Part shown: positions 1 through 8,089 of the stretch, in pieces | Layout: every line of letters begins with the position of its first letter | Numbering within the stretch: the stretch's first letter is position 1 | Source: Streptomyces roseicoloratus | Lineage (GTDB): Bacteria > Actinomycetota > Actinomycetes > Streptomycetales > Streptomycetaceae | Assembly (NCBI RefSeq): GCF_004117935.1 | Contig: NZ_SDOY01000131.1 | Span: forward strand, 147,799-211,798 | Direction of reading: 5' to 3' | Length of the DNA stretch: 64,000 nucleotides | Program-made: the position numbers and the translations under genes | Notes under the pieces: model-generated | Told to the model about the DNA's origin: nothing | The model's database searches: none | The model's input: the letters and a program-made list of their open reading frames with translations, nothing else

Positions 1-1380
1 CCAGTACGCGCAGGGCAGGTTCGCCCACACGTTGTCCCAGGTCTCGAACGGGGCGAGCTTCGCGAGCCGGGTGTTGTCCCGGTCCCACAGCGCGAAGTCC
101 TCCGGCCAGGGCGCGTCGTTGCACTCCACCGCCGTGTAGACGGCCGTCGCGTTGCCCGGGTCGGTGCCCTCGGCCGCACCCGCACCCGCGTTCGTGCCGG
201 CGCCGTCCGGCGCGGCCACCGGCGGGGCCGGCGGGGCGGCCTGGGCGACCAGCGGCTTCGGGTCGCCCGCCAGATACGCCCCGAGGGCGCCCGCCCGGGC
301 GGGCCAGAACCGGTCGTCGTACAGCGCCTGGAGCATGGCCGAGTGCAGCTGCCCGGGGCCGACCTTCCCGGCCGCCGGCGCGGCGGCCAGCTCGGCCCGC
401 ACCTTCTCGTAGTTCTCGGCCACCTCGCCGGGCGTCGCGCCCAGGCCGTACACCGCGTCGTGCTTCGCCGCCCAGGTGCGGAAGTCCGTCCAGCGGCGCT
501 CGAAGGCGAGCGACTGGTCGAGGTTGTGGACGTACCAGATCCGCTCCGGCGCCGGGTTCACCGGCGCGTCGAGGACCATCCGGCGCACCCGGTGCGGGAA
601 CAGCGTCGCGTACAGCGCACCGAAGTACGTGCCGTACGAGGCGCCCAGGTACGTCAGGCGGCGCTCGCCCAGCGCGGCCCGCAGCACCTCCAGGTCGCGG
701 GCGTTGTTGAGCGAGTGGTAGTGCCGCAGTGCCGCGCCGGTGCGGCGGGCGCAGCCCTGCGCGTACGTCCTGGCGCGGGCGATCCGCTCCTGCTTGAAGA
801 CCTCGGACGGCACCGTCGGCGCGAGCGTCGGGCCCTTCGCGCGGTCGGCCGGGTCCTGGCAGGAGACCGGCGCCGAGCGGCCCACCCCGCGCGGGGCGTA
901 GCCGACGAAGTCGTACGCGGCGGCGATGCGCCGCCAGGCCGGCAGGTCGGCGGCGAGCGGGAACCAGGTGGAGGAGGCGCCGGGGCCGCCCGGATTGTGC
1001 ACCAGCGCGCCCTGCCGGCCGTCCGCCGGGCCCGAGGCCTTCACCCGGCTCACGGTGAGCGGGATGCGCGTGCCCTCGGGGTGCGCGTAGTCGAGCGGGA
1101 CGCGCACCGTGCCGCACTCCACCGGCGCGGGCAGCCGCTCGACCGCCGGACACGGACCGAAGCGGATGCCCTCGGCGGCGGCCTTCCCGGCCGCGACGGC
1201 GACGCCCCGGCTCTCGGCGGGCGGCGCGTCGACCGCCGGAGCCGTGGCCGGAAACGCGGCCGCCGGGGCCGTGGCCGCCGGAAGCGCGGCGGCAGGAGCG
1301 GTCTGAGCGGAGACGGAGGCGGGCCCCAGGAGGGCGGTGGGGGTGACGAGGGCGGACAGCAGCAGCGCGACGGACTTCAT
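1..1380 (-). CDS. Secreted tripeptidyl aminopeptidase, alpha/beta hydrolase (partial, C-terminus off window)
   Basis: Exported peptidase of the SlpD/SlpE-Tap type (S33 alpha/beta hydrolases), which removes N-terminal tripeptides outside the cell. The N-terminus is a Sec-type signal (MKSVALLLSALV...) followed by an Ala/Pro-rich linker. The oxyanion region reads HNPGGPGAS and the nucleophile elbow GASYGTYFG fits GxSxG. CNDAPW near the window edge starts the usual C-terminal TAP domain. The ATG has AGAAGGGGA just upstream. 460 codons are present; the family is about 500-540 aa, so the catalytic Asp and His lie beyond base 1. Family assignment is firm, exact substrate is inferred. Confidence 0.85.
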   Translation of the reverse strand, partial: MKSVALLLSALVTPTALLGPASVSAQTAPAAALPAATAPAAAFPATAPAVDAPPAESRGVAVAAGKAAAEGIRFGPCPAVERLPAPVECGTVRVPLDYAHPEGTRIPLTVSRVKASGPADGRQGALVHNPGGPGASSTWFPLAADLPAWRRIAAAYDFVGYAPRGVGRSAPVSCQDPADRAKGPTLAPTVPSEVFKQERIARARTYAQGCARRTGAALRHYHSLNNARDLEVLRAALGERRLTYLGASYGTYFGALYATLFPHRVRRMVLDAPVNPAPERIWYVHNLDQSLAFERRWTDFRTWAAKHDAVYGLGATPGEVAENYEKVRAELAAAPAAGKVGPGQLHSAMLQALYDDRFWPARAGALGAYLAGDPKPLVAQAAPPAPPVAAPDGAGTNAGAGAAEGTDPGNATAVYTAVECNDAPWPEDFALWDRDNTRLAKLAPFETWDNVWANLPCAYW

Positions 1381-1473
1381 CGGCGCGTCCCCTTCTCTTT
1401 CCGGGCCCGGGCGGGCGGGGCGGCACGGGGCGACACAGGGATCGTTGGCGGCCGGGGCGGCCAAGTAAAGGAA

Positions 1474-2211
1474 CTACGACGGGTGTCGGCTGTCATGTCC
1501 CCGAAAGGCCGCACGCAGCGCGGGTTCCAGGACGACCGTGCCGCGCCGCGCGAGCGCCGTCATCGGGTCCGTCGACGAGAGCCCGGCGAGCAGCCGCCGC
1601 CCGGCGGGCGAGGCCCAGCAGCCCGCTCCGCCGGCCCGCGCGACCAGCAGACACAGCCCGCCCGCCAGCAGCGGCATCGCGAACCACGCCGCCACCGGCA
1701 CCCGCACGCCCTCCGGCACGAGCAGCACCGCGGCCGCGGCCAGCACCAGGGTCAGCAGGAACGCGCCGAGCAGCCCGCGCCCGCCCGCCACCGAGGTGCG
1801 CCGCTCCGCCTCGGGCAGCGCGAGCCCCCGTGCCACCAGGCCGTCCGCGAGCGCCCGTACGCACGAGGTGCCCGCGACCAGCGGCCGTACCGCCCGGACC
1901 GGGGACTGGCCGCCGGGCCCGATCGCCCGGAGCACCGCGCGCTCCAGCTCGTCCCGGCCGCCGTTCCCGTCCACGACGGTCGCCCAGCCGGTGTGCGCGA
2001 GCAGCACCAGACGGGCCTGATGCAGGCTCACCAGGGCCAGATCGGCGACCCGCAGCGGACCGCCCGCGAGGTACGCCGCCTCGACGACGGTCAGCTCCTC
2101 ACCGCCCTCGCCCGGGCCCCGCGCGTCGACGAGCACCGCGTCCCGGCACACCCGCGTACAGGCCACACCCGTGACCACGAGCGAGACCAGGAGCAAGGGA
2201 ACCCACACCAT
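1474..2211 (-). CDS. TIGR04222-type membrane protein without Cys tail
   Basis: Small membrane protein of unknown function, paralogous to the gene just upstream. It begins with a hydrophobic segment (MVWVPLLLVSLVVTG), then has the family core EAAYLAGGPLRVADLALVSLH, followed by two more hydrophobic stretches around residues 150-200. It ends in RGHDSRHPS, with none of the Ser/Gly/Cys repeats of its neighbour. The ATG at 2211 puts the membrane segment at the N-terminus; a GTG at 2247 is an alternative 12 codons longer. Neither has a clear ribosome binding site, consistent with translational coupling in the DUF692 operon. Function unknown. Confidence 0.75.
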   Translation of the reverse strand: MVWVPLLLVSLVVTGVACTRVCRDAVLVDARGPGEGGEELTVVEAAYLAGGPLRVADLALVSLHQARLVLLAHTGWATVVDGNGGRDELERAVLRAIGPGGQSPVRAVRPLVAGTSCVRALADGLVARGLALPEAERRTSVAGGRGLLGAFLLTLVLAAAAVLLVPEGVRVPVAAWFAMPLLAGGLCLLVARAGGAGCWASPAGRRLLAGLSSTDPMTALARRGTVVLEPALRAAFRGHDSRHPS

Positions 2212-2259
2212 GATCCGGTTGTACGGGAGGGCGGACCGGCCCGCCACCGGACGGCCGGC

Positions 2260-3375
2260 TCAGGAACTGCCGGAGGAACAGGAGCTGCTGCTGGAGGAGG
2301 AACAGGAGCTGGACGAGGAGGAGGAGCAGGAACTGGACGAGGAAGAGCAGGAGCTGCCCCCGGAGGAGCAGGAGCTGCCGCCGGAGGAGCAGCTCGACGA
2401 CGGCGAACCGGAACCCGAGCCCGAACCGGACCACGAGGAGCACGACACCCCGCCCCCGGAGCACGAGCCGCTCCCGGAGCACGAGCCCGCTCCGCCGCAG
2501 CCGCCGCCCCCGCTCTCCCCGCCGGCCGCCGCCGCGCACCACACGACCGGCAGCAGGACGGCCGCGTCGAGGGGGGACGAGGACGACGAGGACGACGAGG
2601 ACCTCGCGTGGGAGGAGGCGGGGTGGATGACCGGCCGCGGCGGACGGTAGGTCCGGGCCGTCGTGGTCAGCTGCTCGCGCAGCCCCGGGTCCGGCAGCGA
2701 GCGCAGCCCCCGCAGGGCGACGAGCAGCCCCGGGTCCGCGTGGCCGCGGTCCCGCCCGTACGCCGCCACCGCGGCACGCCCGGCCGGGGTGACCCGCCGC
2801 CGCGCCCTGACCGTGCACAGGACCGCGGCGGTCAGCCAGGCGGCGAGCACCGGCAGCACCAGCAGGAAGAGCGGCACGCCTCCACCCGGACCGGTCAGGT
2901 CCGCCAGCGTGAAGAAGAAGGAGAACAGCGTCAGGACGCCGCCGAGGAACCCGAGGAACGTTCCCCACTGCGCGGCCGAGCGGCGCGGCCGGGGCTCCAT
3001 GAGCAGCCCGCGTGCCGCGAGCGCGTCGCCGACCTCCTGGACGGCGGGGTGCCGCATCACGGCGATCCGCAGCGGTCCGAGCGCCCCGCTCGCCGCGCCG
3101 GCCAGCTCCTGGAGCACGGCCCGCTCGACCGGATCGTGCGCGGTCGGCCGCAGCACCCGCACGATGCCGGGGCCGCCGACCGCCAGACGCCCGTCGGCGT
3201 GCAGCGAGGCGATGGCCGTGTCGACGACCCGGGCCGGGCCGCCGTTCAGGAACGCCGCCTCGTAACGGTCGTGGACATGGCCGCCCTGGCCGCGCCCCAG
3301 CCGGCCCAGCTTGACGAAGAGCACGGCCGTGGCCGGCACGCCGACCAGGTAGGAGAAGACCACGAATCCGGTCAT
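2260..3375 (-). CDS. TIGR04222-type membrane protein with Ser/Gly/Cys-rich C-terminal tail
   Basis: Membrane protein of 371 aa: N-terminal hydrophobic segment, the TIGR04222 core (EAAFLNGGPARVVDTAIASLH), then two membrane segments around residues 135-190. The last 90 or so residues are almost only Ser, Gly and Cys, with 11 cysteines; near the end they are spaced by runs of six to seven serines. From memory, this family is defined by a domain next to such low-complexity tails. The ATG lies 8 nt after the DUF692 stop codon, with a GGAAGGG-type ribosome binding site inside that gene's end. As an inference, the tail is a plausible substrate for the adjacent iron oxidase. Function unproven. Confidence 0.8.
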   Translation of the reverse strand: MTGFVVFSYLVGVPATAVLFVKLGRLGRGQGGHVHDRYEAAFLNGGPARVVDTAIASLHADGRLAVGGPGIVRVLRPTAHDPVERAVLQELAGAASGALGPLRIAVMRHPAVQEVGDALAARGLLMEPRPRRSAAQWGTFLGFLGGVLTLFSFFFTLADLTGPGGGVPLFLLVLPVLAAWLTAAVLCTVRARRRVTPAGRAAVAAYGRDRGHADPGLLVALRGLRSLPDPGLREQLTTTARTYRPPRPVIHPASSHARSSSSSSSSSPLDAAVLLPVVWCAAAAGGESGGGGCGGAGSCSGSGSCSGGGVSCSSWSGSGSGSGSPSSSCSSGGSSCSSGGSSCSSSSSSCSSSSSSSCSSSSSSSCSSGSS

Positions 3376-3382
3376 GGCTGCC

Positions 3383-4909
3383 TCACACCCTTCCCAGGGC
3401 CGTACGGATCCGGTGCCCGAGCCGGGCCGCCGGGCCCGGCGGCCGGACGCCCGCGCGTTCCCGCCACCAGGCGGTGAGCCGCTCGCGCGCCGCCGGGTCC
3501 TCGGGCCGCCCGGCGACGAGCAGCCCCTCGACGAAGTCGAGGGCGTCGTGCCGGTAGCCGTCCGTCATGGGCCGGTTCCTCGCGTACGAGAGGAACGCGG
3601 GCCGGTAGTCCTCGCCGAGGATGTCCGGCAGCTCGGGCGCCACCTTGGCCACGACGTCGGCCCGCTTGGCCGCGAGCGCCCGCCGCTGCACGCCGAGCCG
3701 CCGCACGTCGAACCCCTCGGGCGCGGGCGTCCCGGCGACCAGCGCGGAGAGCAGCGCCACTTCGGCGACACCGACCCGCTGGCGGGCGGCGTCGGGGGCG
3801 GCGGTGCGGGGGACGGGGACGGCGGTCCGGGCGGCCGGCGCGGCGCCCGGCGGGGCCGGGGCCGGGTCGGGTGCGGGTCCGGGTGCGGGCGGGGGTGTGG
3901 GCGTCTGTGCCGGAGCCGGTACGGATGAGGTTGCGGGGACGTGCTCCGGTGCCGGCACCGGCACCGGCACCGGCACCGGCATCGGGTCGCCGGAGACCCG
4001 CGCGCCCGCGCCGATGAGCAGCGGCCGGGACCGCGCGGGAGGCTCGGCGTCGACGGCGCCGGTGTTCCTCCGCGTGCTCGCGCTCGTCAGCGTCGTACGG
4101 ATCGCGTCGAGTTCGGCGGCCAGCTCCTCCGGAGCGGGGAAACGGTCGTCCCGTTCCAGGAGCACGCCCGGCGGCGAGACCCGGGAGGCCAGGTCCGCCA
4201 GGATGTCCAGGACCGGCCGCGAGACCGGGTGGGCGTGGGTGTCGTGCCAGACACCGTCGCGCTCGAGACCGCCCGCCACGTGCACGTACGCGAGGGCCTC
4301 GACCGGCAGCGCGGCCAGCGCCTCGGCCGGGTCCTCGCCCCGGTTGACGCGGTTGGTGTGGAGGTTGGCCACGTCGACGAGGAGCCGCACCCCCGTGCGC
4401 TCCACCAGTTCCGCCAGGAACTGGCCCTCCGTCAGCTCCTCGTCCGGCCAGGAGACCAGGGCGGCGATGTTCTCCAGGGCGAGCGGCACCGGCAGCGCGT
4501 CCTGGGCGATCCTGACGTTCTCGCAGAGCACGTCGAGGGCGTCCCAGGTGCGGGGCACCGGCAGCAGGTGCCCGGCTTCGAGCAGGGGCGTCGCGGTGAG
4601 CGGACCGCCGGCCCTTACGAACGCGATGTGCTCCGTCACCAGCGGCGCGCCGAGCGACTCGGCCTTCCCGGCCAGCGCGGCGAGCCGCCCGGCGTCGGGC
4701 CGGTCGGCCCCGCCGAGCCCCAGCGAGACCCCGTGCGGCACCACGGTCACCCCGCGCGCCCGCAGCCGTGCCAGGGATTCGGGCAGGTGACCGGCGCAGA
4801 TGTTCTCCGCGACGACCTCGACCCAGTCGACTCCCGGCAGCGCCTCGACCGCGTCCGCGATCTCCGGCCGCCAGCCGATGCCGACCCCGAGTTCCTTCAT
4901 GTCTGCCAT
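3383..4909 (-). CDS. DUF692/MNIO-type multinuclear iron oxidase with fused C-terminal partner-like domain
   Basis: TIM-barrel protein of the DUF692 family, now called MNIO; characterised members such as MbnB and TglH oxidise cysteine-containing peptides. Metal-ligand motifs are visible: H59 (VPHG), H94 (TEHIAF), E146 (ALENIA), D179/N182/H184 (LVDVANLHTN), H210 (YVHVAGG), the HDTHAH cluster at 222-227 and E252. After about residue 275 comes a Pro/Ala-rich linker (about 310-370), then a helical domain to residue 508. That domain could replace the separate partner protein used by other MNIOs. GGAGG precedes the ATG at ideal spacing. It is first in an operon with two TIGR04222 genes. Substrate is inferred only. 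Confidence 0.85.
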   Translation of the reverse strand: MADMKELGVGIGWRPEIADAVEALPGVDWVEVVAENICAGHLPESLARLRARGVTVVPHGVSLGLGGADRPDAGRLAALAGKAESLGAPLVTEHIAFVRAGGPLTATPLLEAGHLLPVPRTWDALDVLCENVRIAQDALPVPLALENIAALVSWPDEELTEGQFLAELVERTGVRLLVDVANLHTNRVNRGEDPAEALAALPVEALAYVHVAGGLERDGVWHDTHAHPVSRPVLDILADLASRVSPPGVLLERDDRFPAPEELAAELDAIRTTLTSASTRRNTGAVDAEPPARSRPLLIGAGARVSGDPMPVPVPVPVPAPEHVPATSSVPAPAQTPTPPPAPGPAPDPAPAPPGAAPAARTAVPVPRTAAPDAARQRVGVAEVALLSALVAGTPAPEGFDVRRLGVQRRALAAKRADVVAKVAPELPDILGEDYRPAFLSYARNRPMTDGYRHDALDFVEGLLVAGRPEDPAARERLTAWWRERAGVRPPGPAARLGHRIRTALGRV

Positions 4910-5027
4910 GTCCCCCTCCTTCGGTCCCCCACGTGATGGCCCCGGAGCGACCGTTCGAATCCGGTCGTGGAGACGTTCAGAGCTTGATTTGAGGTTTCGC
5001 CGCGCGAACCCGGCCGCGGGGGAGCCG

Positions 5028-5744
5028 TCAGGGTGCCACGACGCCGAGGGCCGGGAACTCCGACACCACCGTGCAGGAGCCCGGGGCGATCTCGGTGAAC
5101 CCCGCGTCCCGGACGACCGGGAGTCCGCTCGTCGTGAGCCGCGCCCAGCGCTCCGGAGCCGCCGTGCGGACCGCGAGCGGGAAGCCGGCCGCGCGCCAGG
5201 CCTCGCGGTCGGCGTCCGGCAGCCGCCACCACAGCAGTTGGGCGCCGTGTCCGGCCTGCGCCATCGTCTTGCCCGCCGACATGTCGAGCTCCGGGTTGAG
5301 CCACAGCACGGCCGCGCCGTCCGGGACCGGCCCCGGCTCGGCCGGGTCGTCCAGGTCGGTGCCCGACACCTGGAGCTTGACGAGGTCCTTGGGCCAGCCG
5401 TCCAGCGGGACGGGCGGGAAGACCCGTACCTCCGTGCCGTGCGGCGTCGACACCGTGATGCCCGGAAGCGCCGAGGCCCGGCGCCACTCCGCGCCGCGCG
5501 CTCGGCGCACGACCTTGCGGATCCGCGCGTCCTGCCAGTCCGTCATGGCCCGCGCCCACTCGCCCTCGCCGGCGGAGCGCTCGTCGGCGAGGATCTCCAG
5601 GACCGCGCGGGCGGCGGACTCCAGGGCGTCGGTACGGGCCGGGGGCGCGGCCTTCTCGATGCGGACCACGAGCGGGAGGACGTACTGCGGCTTCTCGTCA
5701 CGGGGGTCGGCGGCGGCCGGGGTCGCGGTGTCGTTGCTGCTCAC
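5028..5744 (-). CDS. Peptidyl-tRNA hydrolase PTH2-like protein
   Basis: 238 aa protein whose C-terminal half resembles the PTH2 fold: a hydrophobic strand (AAVLWLNPELDMSAGKTMAQ), then AGHGAQLLW and a final strand pair (GSCTVVSEFPALG). PTH2 enzymes release peptides from peptidyl-tRNA. The N-terminal half (about 1-100), starting PQYVLPLVVRIEK, is a typical actinobacterial extension. The GTG at 5744 is the only start that fits the frame; a nearby ATG is out of frame. It is transcribed divergently from the AIM24 gene. Activity is inferred from homology. Confidence 0.7.
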   Translation of the reverse strand: MSSNDTATPAAADPRDEKPQYVLPLVVRIEKAAPPARTDALESAARAVLEILADERSAGEGEWARAMTDWQDARIRKVVRRARGAEWRRASALPGITVSTPHGTEVRVFPPVPLDGWPKDLVKLQVSGTDLDDPAEPGPVPDGAAVLWLNPELDMSAGKTMAQAGHGAQLLWWRLPDADREAWRAAGFPLAVRTAAPERWARLTTSGLPVVRDAGFTEIAPGSCTVVSEFPALGVVAP

Positions 5745-5808
5745 CCGGCAAGTCTGCCATCGCGCGCCGGGCGGTTTCCCGCGGGTTTCCTCTTCGTCCC
5801 TTCTTGGA

Positions 5809-5823
5809 GGAACCATCGGTTCC
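5809..5823. promoter_or_regulatory. 15-bp palindrome in divergent promoter region
   Basis: GGAACC-atc-GGTTCC is a perfect 6-3-6 inverted repeat in the only gap between the divergent PTH2-like and AIM24 genes, 17 bp before the AIM24 start. Its place suits an operator; no binding protein can be named. Confidence 0.35.
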
Positions 5824-5840
5824 GGGTCAGGATGCCTGAC

Positions 5841-6515
5841 ATGAAGAGCGATCTTTTCACCAGGGAGTACCTCGCCGAGACCGCGCCGGTGCCGGGGATG
5901 ACCCTCCAGAACCCCAAGTCGGTCAAGTACACCGTGAACGGCGAGATGCACGCCCGGCAGGGCTCGATGATCGCTTTCCGCGGGAACCTGCAGTTCGAGC
6001 ACAAGGGCCAGGGACTCGGCGGCCTGCTCAAGCGCGCGGTGACCGGCGAGGGCCTGGCCCTGATGGCCGTCCGCGGGCAGGGCGAGGCGTGGTTCGCGCA
6101 CGAGGCGCAGAACTGCTTCATCGTGGAGATCGAGCAGGGCGACGCGCTGACCGTCAACGGCCGCAACGTGCTCTGCTTCGACCCCACCCTGCAGTACGAG
6201 ATCAAGACGGTGAAGGGCGCCGGAATGACCGGCGGCGGCCTGTTCAACAGCGTCTTCACCGGTTACGGCAAGCTCGCCCTGATGTGCGAGGGCAACCCGA
6301 TCGTCATACCGGTCACCCCGCAGGCCCCGGTGTGCGTCGACACGGACGCCGTCGTCGGCTGGAGCGCCCAGCTCCAGACCTCGCTGCACCGCTCGCAGTC
6401 CTTCGGCTCGATGATGCGCGGCGGTTCGGGCGAGGCCGTCCAGCTGCGCCTGGACGGCCAGGGCTTCGTCGTCGTCCGCCCGAGCGAGGCCACCCCGCAG
6501 AAGGTCTCCAACTGA
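5841..6515 (+). CDS. AIM24 family protein
   Basis: 224 aa beta-rich protein of the AIM24/TIGR00266-like family, whose bacterial role is unclear. The typical blocks are present: NPKSVKYTVNGEMHARQGSM at the start, AVRGQGEAWFAH in the middle, and CEGNPIVIPVTPQAPV plus DTDAVVGWSA towards the end. The ATG at 5841 has AGGA eight bases upstream; an in-frame ATG at 5832 would add MPD but has no usable ribosome binding site. It lies 13 bp before an ABC transporter ATPase gene on the same strand, so they may be cotranscribed, but no functional link is evident. Confidence 0.85.
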   Translation: MKSDLFTREYLAETAPVPGMTLQNPKSVKYTVNGEMHARQGSMIAFRGNLQFEHKGQGLGGLLKRAVTGEGLALMAVRGQGEAWFAHEAQNCFIVEIEQGDALTVNGRNVLCFDPTLQYEIKTVKGAGMTGGGLFNSVFTGYGKLALMCEGNPIVIPVTPQAPVCVDTDAVVGWSAQLQTSLHRSQSFGSMMRGGSGEAVQLRLDGQGFVVVRPSEATPQKVSN

Positions 6516-6528
6516 CCGGCGCACGGGC

Positions 6529-7437
6529 ATGATCCTCGAAGGCGTCGGCCGCCGATACGGCCCGCGCGGGCCGTGGGTCCTGCGCGAGGTGGGGCTCACC
6601 CTGCCCGCGGGCACCCTGACCCGGTTCACCGGCGGCAACGGCACCGGCAAGTCGACCCTGCTGCGCCTCGTCGCGGGCGTCGACGCGCCCGGCGCGGGCC
6701 GGATCACCGGCCGCCCGGCCCGTACCGCGTACGTACCCGAGCGCTTCCCCGCCGCGCTGCCGCTCACCGCGGCCGGCTACCTCGTCCACCTGGGCCGGAT
6801 CCAGGGCCTCGGCGGGCGGGAGGCCCGAGCGCGGGCGGCGGAGTGGCTGGAGCGCTTCGGCGCCGCCGCTCACCGCGACGCGCCGCTCGCCGAACTCTCC
6901 AAGGGCACCAGCCAGAAGGTGGCCGTGGCGCAGGCCCTGCTCGCCGAGCCGGGCCTGCTCGTCCTCGACGAGGCCTGGACCGGCCTCGACACCGGCGCCC
7001 GCGCCGCACTCGACCGCGCGGTGCGCGAGCGGGTCGCGGCGGGCGGCCGGGTCGTCTTCGTCGACCACGACCCGCGCCGACTGGCGGGCGAGGCGGACGC
7101 CGAGTACGTGGTCGCGGAGGGTGGCGTGCGCCGGGCGGAGCCGGAGTGCGTGGTCGCGGAGGGTGGCGTGCGCCGGGCGGAGCCGGAGGCGCCCGTGCTC
7201 GCGCAGGTCCGTGTCACCGCCTCGGGAGGCGTCCACCCGCCACCGGGCATCGAGGGCTTCGCGACCGAACTCCCGGGCGGCGCCGGCCGGCTGACCGTCA
7301 CCGTCGATGCCGCCCGCTCCGACGAGGTGCTGCGCACGCTCCTCGACGCGGGCTGGCACGTCGAGGACCTGCGCACCACGGTCACCGCCGCCCGCCCCGA
7401 GGACACCGCCCGCGCCACGGAAGGCGTGCGCGGATGA
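6529..7437 (+). CDS. ABC transporter ATP-binding protein
   Basis: 302 aa ATPase with Walker A GGNGTGKST (about residues 35-43), signature LSKGTSQKV, Walker B LLVLDEAW and H-loop VDHD. The C-terminal quarter is an accessory domain. Around residues 193-220 the segment VVAEGGVRRAEPE occurs twice in tandem from a 42-bp duplication, which lengthens the linker after the nucleotide-binding domain. The start codon of the permease gene overlaps this stop by four bases (ATGA), so the two form a small export system of the ABC-2 kind. Substrate unknown. Confidence 0.88.
   Translation: MILEGVGRRYGPRGPWVLREVGLTLPAGTLTRFTGGNGTGKSTLLRLVAGVDAPGAGRITGRPARTAYVPERFPAALPLTAAGYLVHLGRIQGLGGREARARAAEWLERFGAAAHRDAPLAELSKGTSQKVAVAQALLAEPGLLVLDEAWTGLDTGARAALDRAVRERVAAGGRVVFVDHDPRRLAGEADAEYVVAEGGVRRAEPECVVAEGGVRRAEPEAPVLAQVRVTASGGVHPPPGIEGFATELPGGAGRLTVTVDAARSDEVLRTLLDAGWHVEDLRTTVTAARPEDTARATEGVRG
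7107..7188 (+). repeat. 42-bp in-frame tandem duplication inside ABC ATPase gene
   Basis: Two 40-bp copies, 7107-7146 and 7149-7188, appear identical and are offset by exactly 42 bases (14 codons), so the reading frame is kept. The duplication lies just after the H-loop. Confidence 0.9.
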
Positions 7438-8084
7438 CCGCGCTGCTCCGCTATCACGCCGCGCTGCTGCTGCGCTCCCAGCGCTGGCTCGCGCCCTTCC
7501 TCCTCTACGCCGTCTTCGTCGGCATCGGCGTCCAGGCGGGCGAGCCGGTGCTCGGCGCGCTCGGTTACGCGGTGGAGGGCCTGGTCCCGGTGACGGCCTG
7601 GGCGGTGCGCATCTGCCTGAACCAGGAGCCCTCGGCCGCCCGCACGGTGACCGCGGCGGCGGCCGGCCCGGCCCGGGCCCATGGGGCGGCGGTCCTGACG
7701 GCGACCGGCGCGGTGCTGCTCGTCGGGGCCGTCGCCGTCGTCGCGGTGACCGCGTTCGGCGACCCGAAGGGCGCGAGCCCGCTCTCGGCGGGCGCCGCAG
7801 GCCTGCTCGCGGCGGCCGTCTGCGTCCTGACCGGCACGGCCGTCGGCGCCCTGACCACCCGTCCCCTGATCAGGTCCCGCGGCTGGTCCCTGACGACCCT
7901 GCTCCTCGCCTCGCTCCTCGCCCTGGTGACCACGGGTTCCCCGGCCGCCGGCGCGGTCTCGGCCCTGGTCACCGCCGCGGGCCCGGGCACGGTCCCGTAC
8001 CCCTGGCCCGCCCTGGCGGGCGCCGTGGCCCTGGCGGCGACGGCCGTGACCCTGGCGTGCAGGACCACGGCCCGGCGCGGCTGA
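7434..8084 (+). CDS. ABC transporter membrane subunit
   Basis: 216 aa hydrophobic protein with about six membrane segments (for example FLLYAVFVGIGVQAG, GAVLLVGAVAVVAVTAF and LLLASLLALVTTG) and no soluble domain. It overlaps the stop of the upstream ATPase gene by four bases and must be its partner. The layout, one ATPase plus one small six-helix permease, fits ABC-2 exporters of drugs, lipids or lantibiotic-like compounds. No substrate can be inferred. Confidence 0.8.
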   Translation: MTALLRYHAALLLRSQRWLAPFLLYAVFVGIGVQAGEPVLGALGYAVEGLVPVTAWAVRICLNQEPSAARTVTAAAAGPARAHGAAVLTATGAVLLVGAVAVVAVTAFGDPKGASPLSAGAAGLLAAAVCVLTGTAVGALTTRPLIRSRGWSLTTLLLASLLALVTTGSPAAGAVSALVTAAGPGTVPYPWPALAGAVALAATAVTLACRTTARRG

Positions 8085-8089
8085 GCGCG

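Noticed and set aside
2171..2650. Plus-strand reading frame rich in Glu/Gln/Leu/Pro (EEQELPPEEQ-like repeats)
   Set aside because: It is the antisense of the Ser/Gly/Cys tail of the TIGR04222 gene; the repeats come from the same low-complexity DNA and there is no ribosome binding site.
343..3477. Open frame of more than 1000 codons on the plus strand
   Set aside because: It is antisense to four minus-strand genes, Arg/Gly/Ala-rich without protein-like pattern; an effect of high GC.
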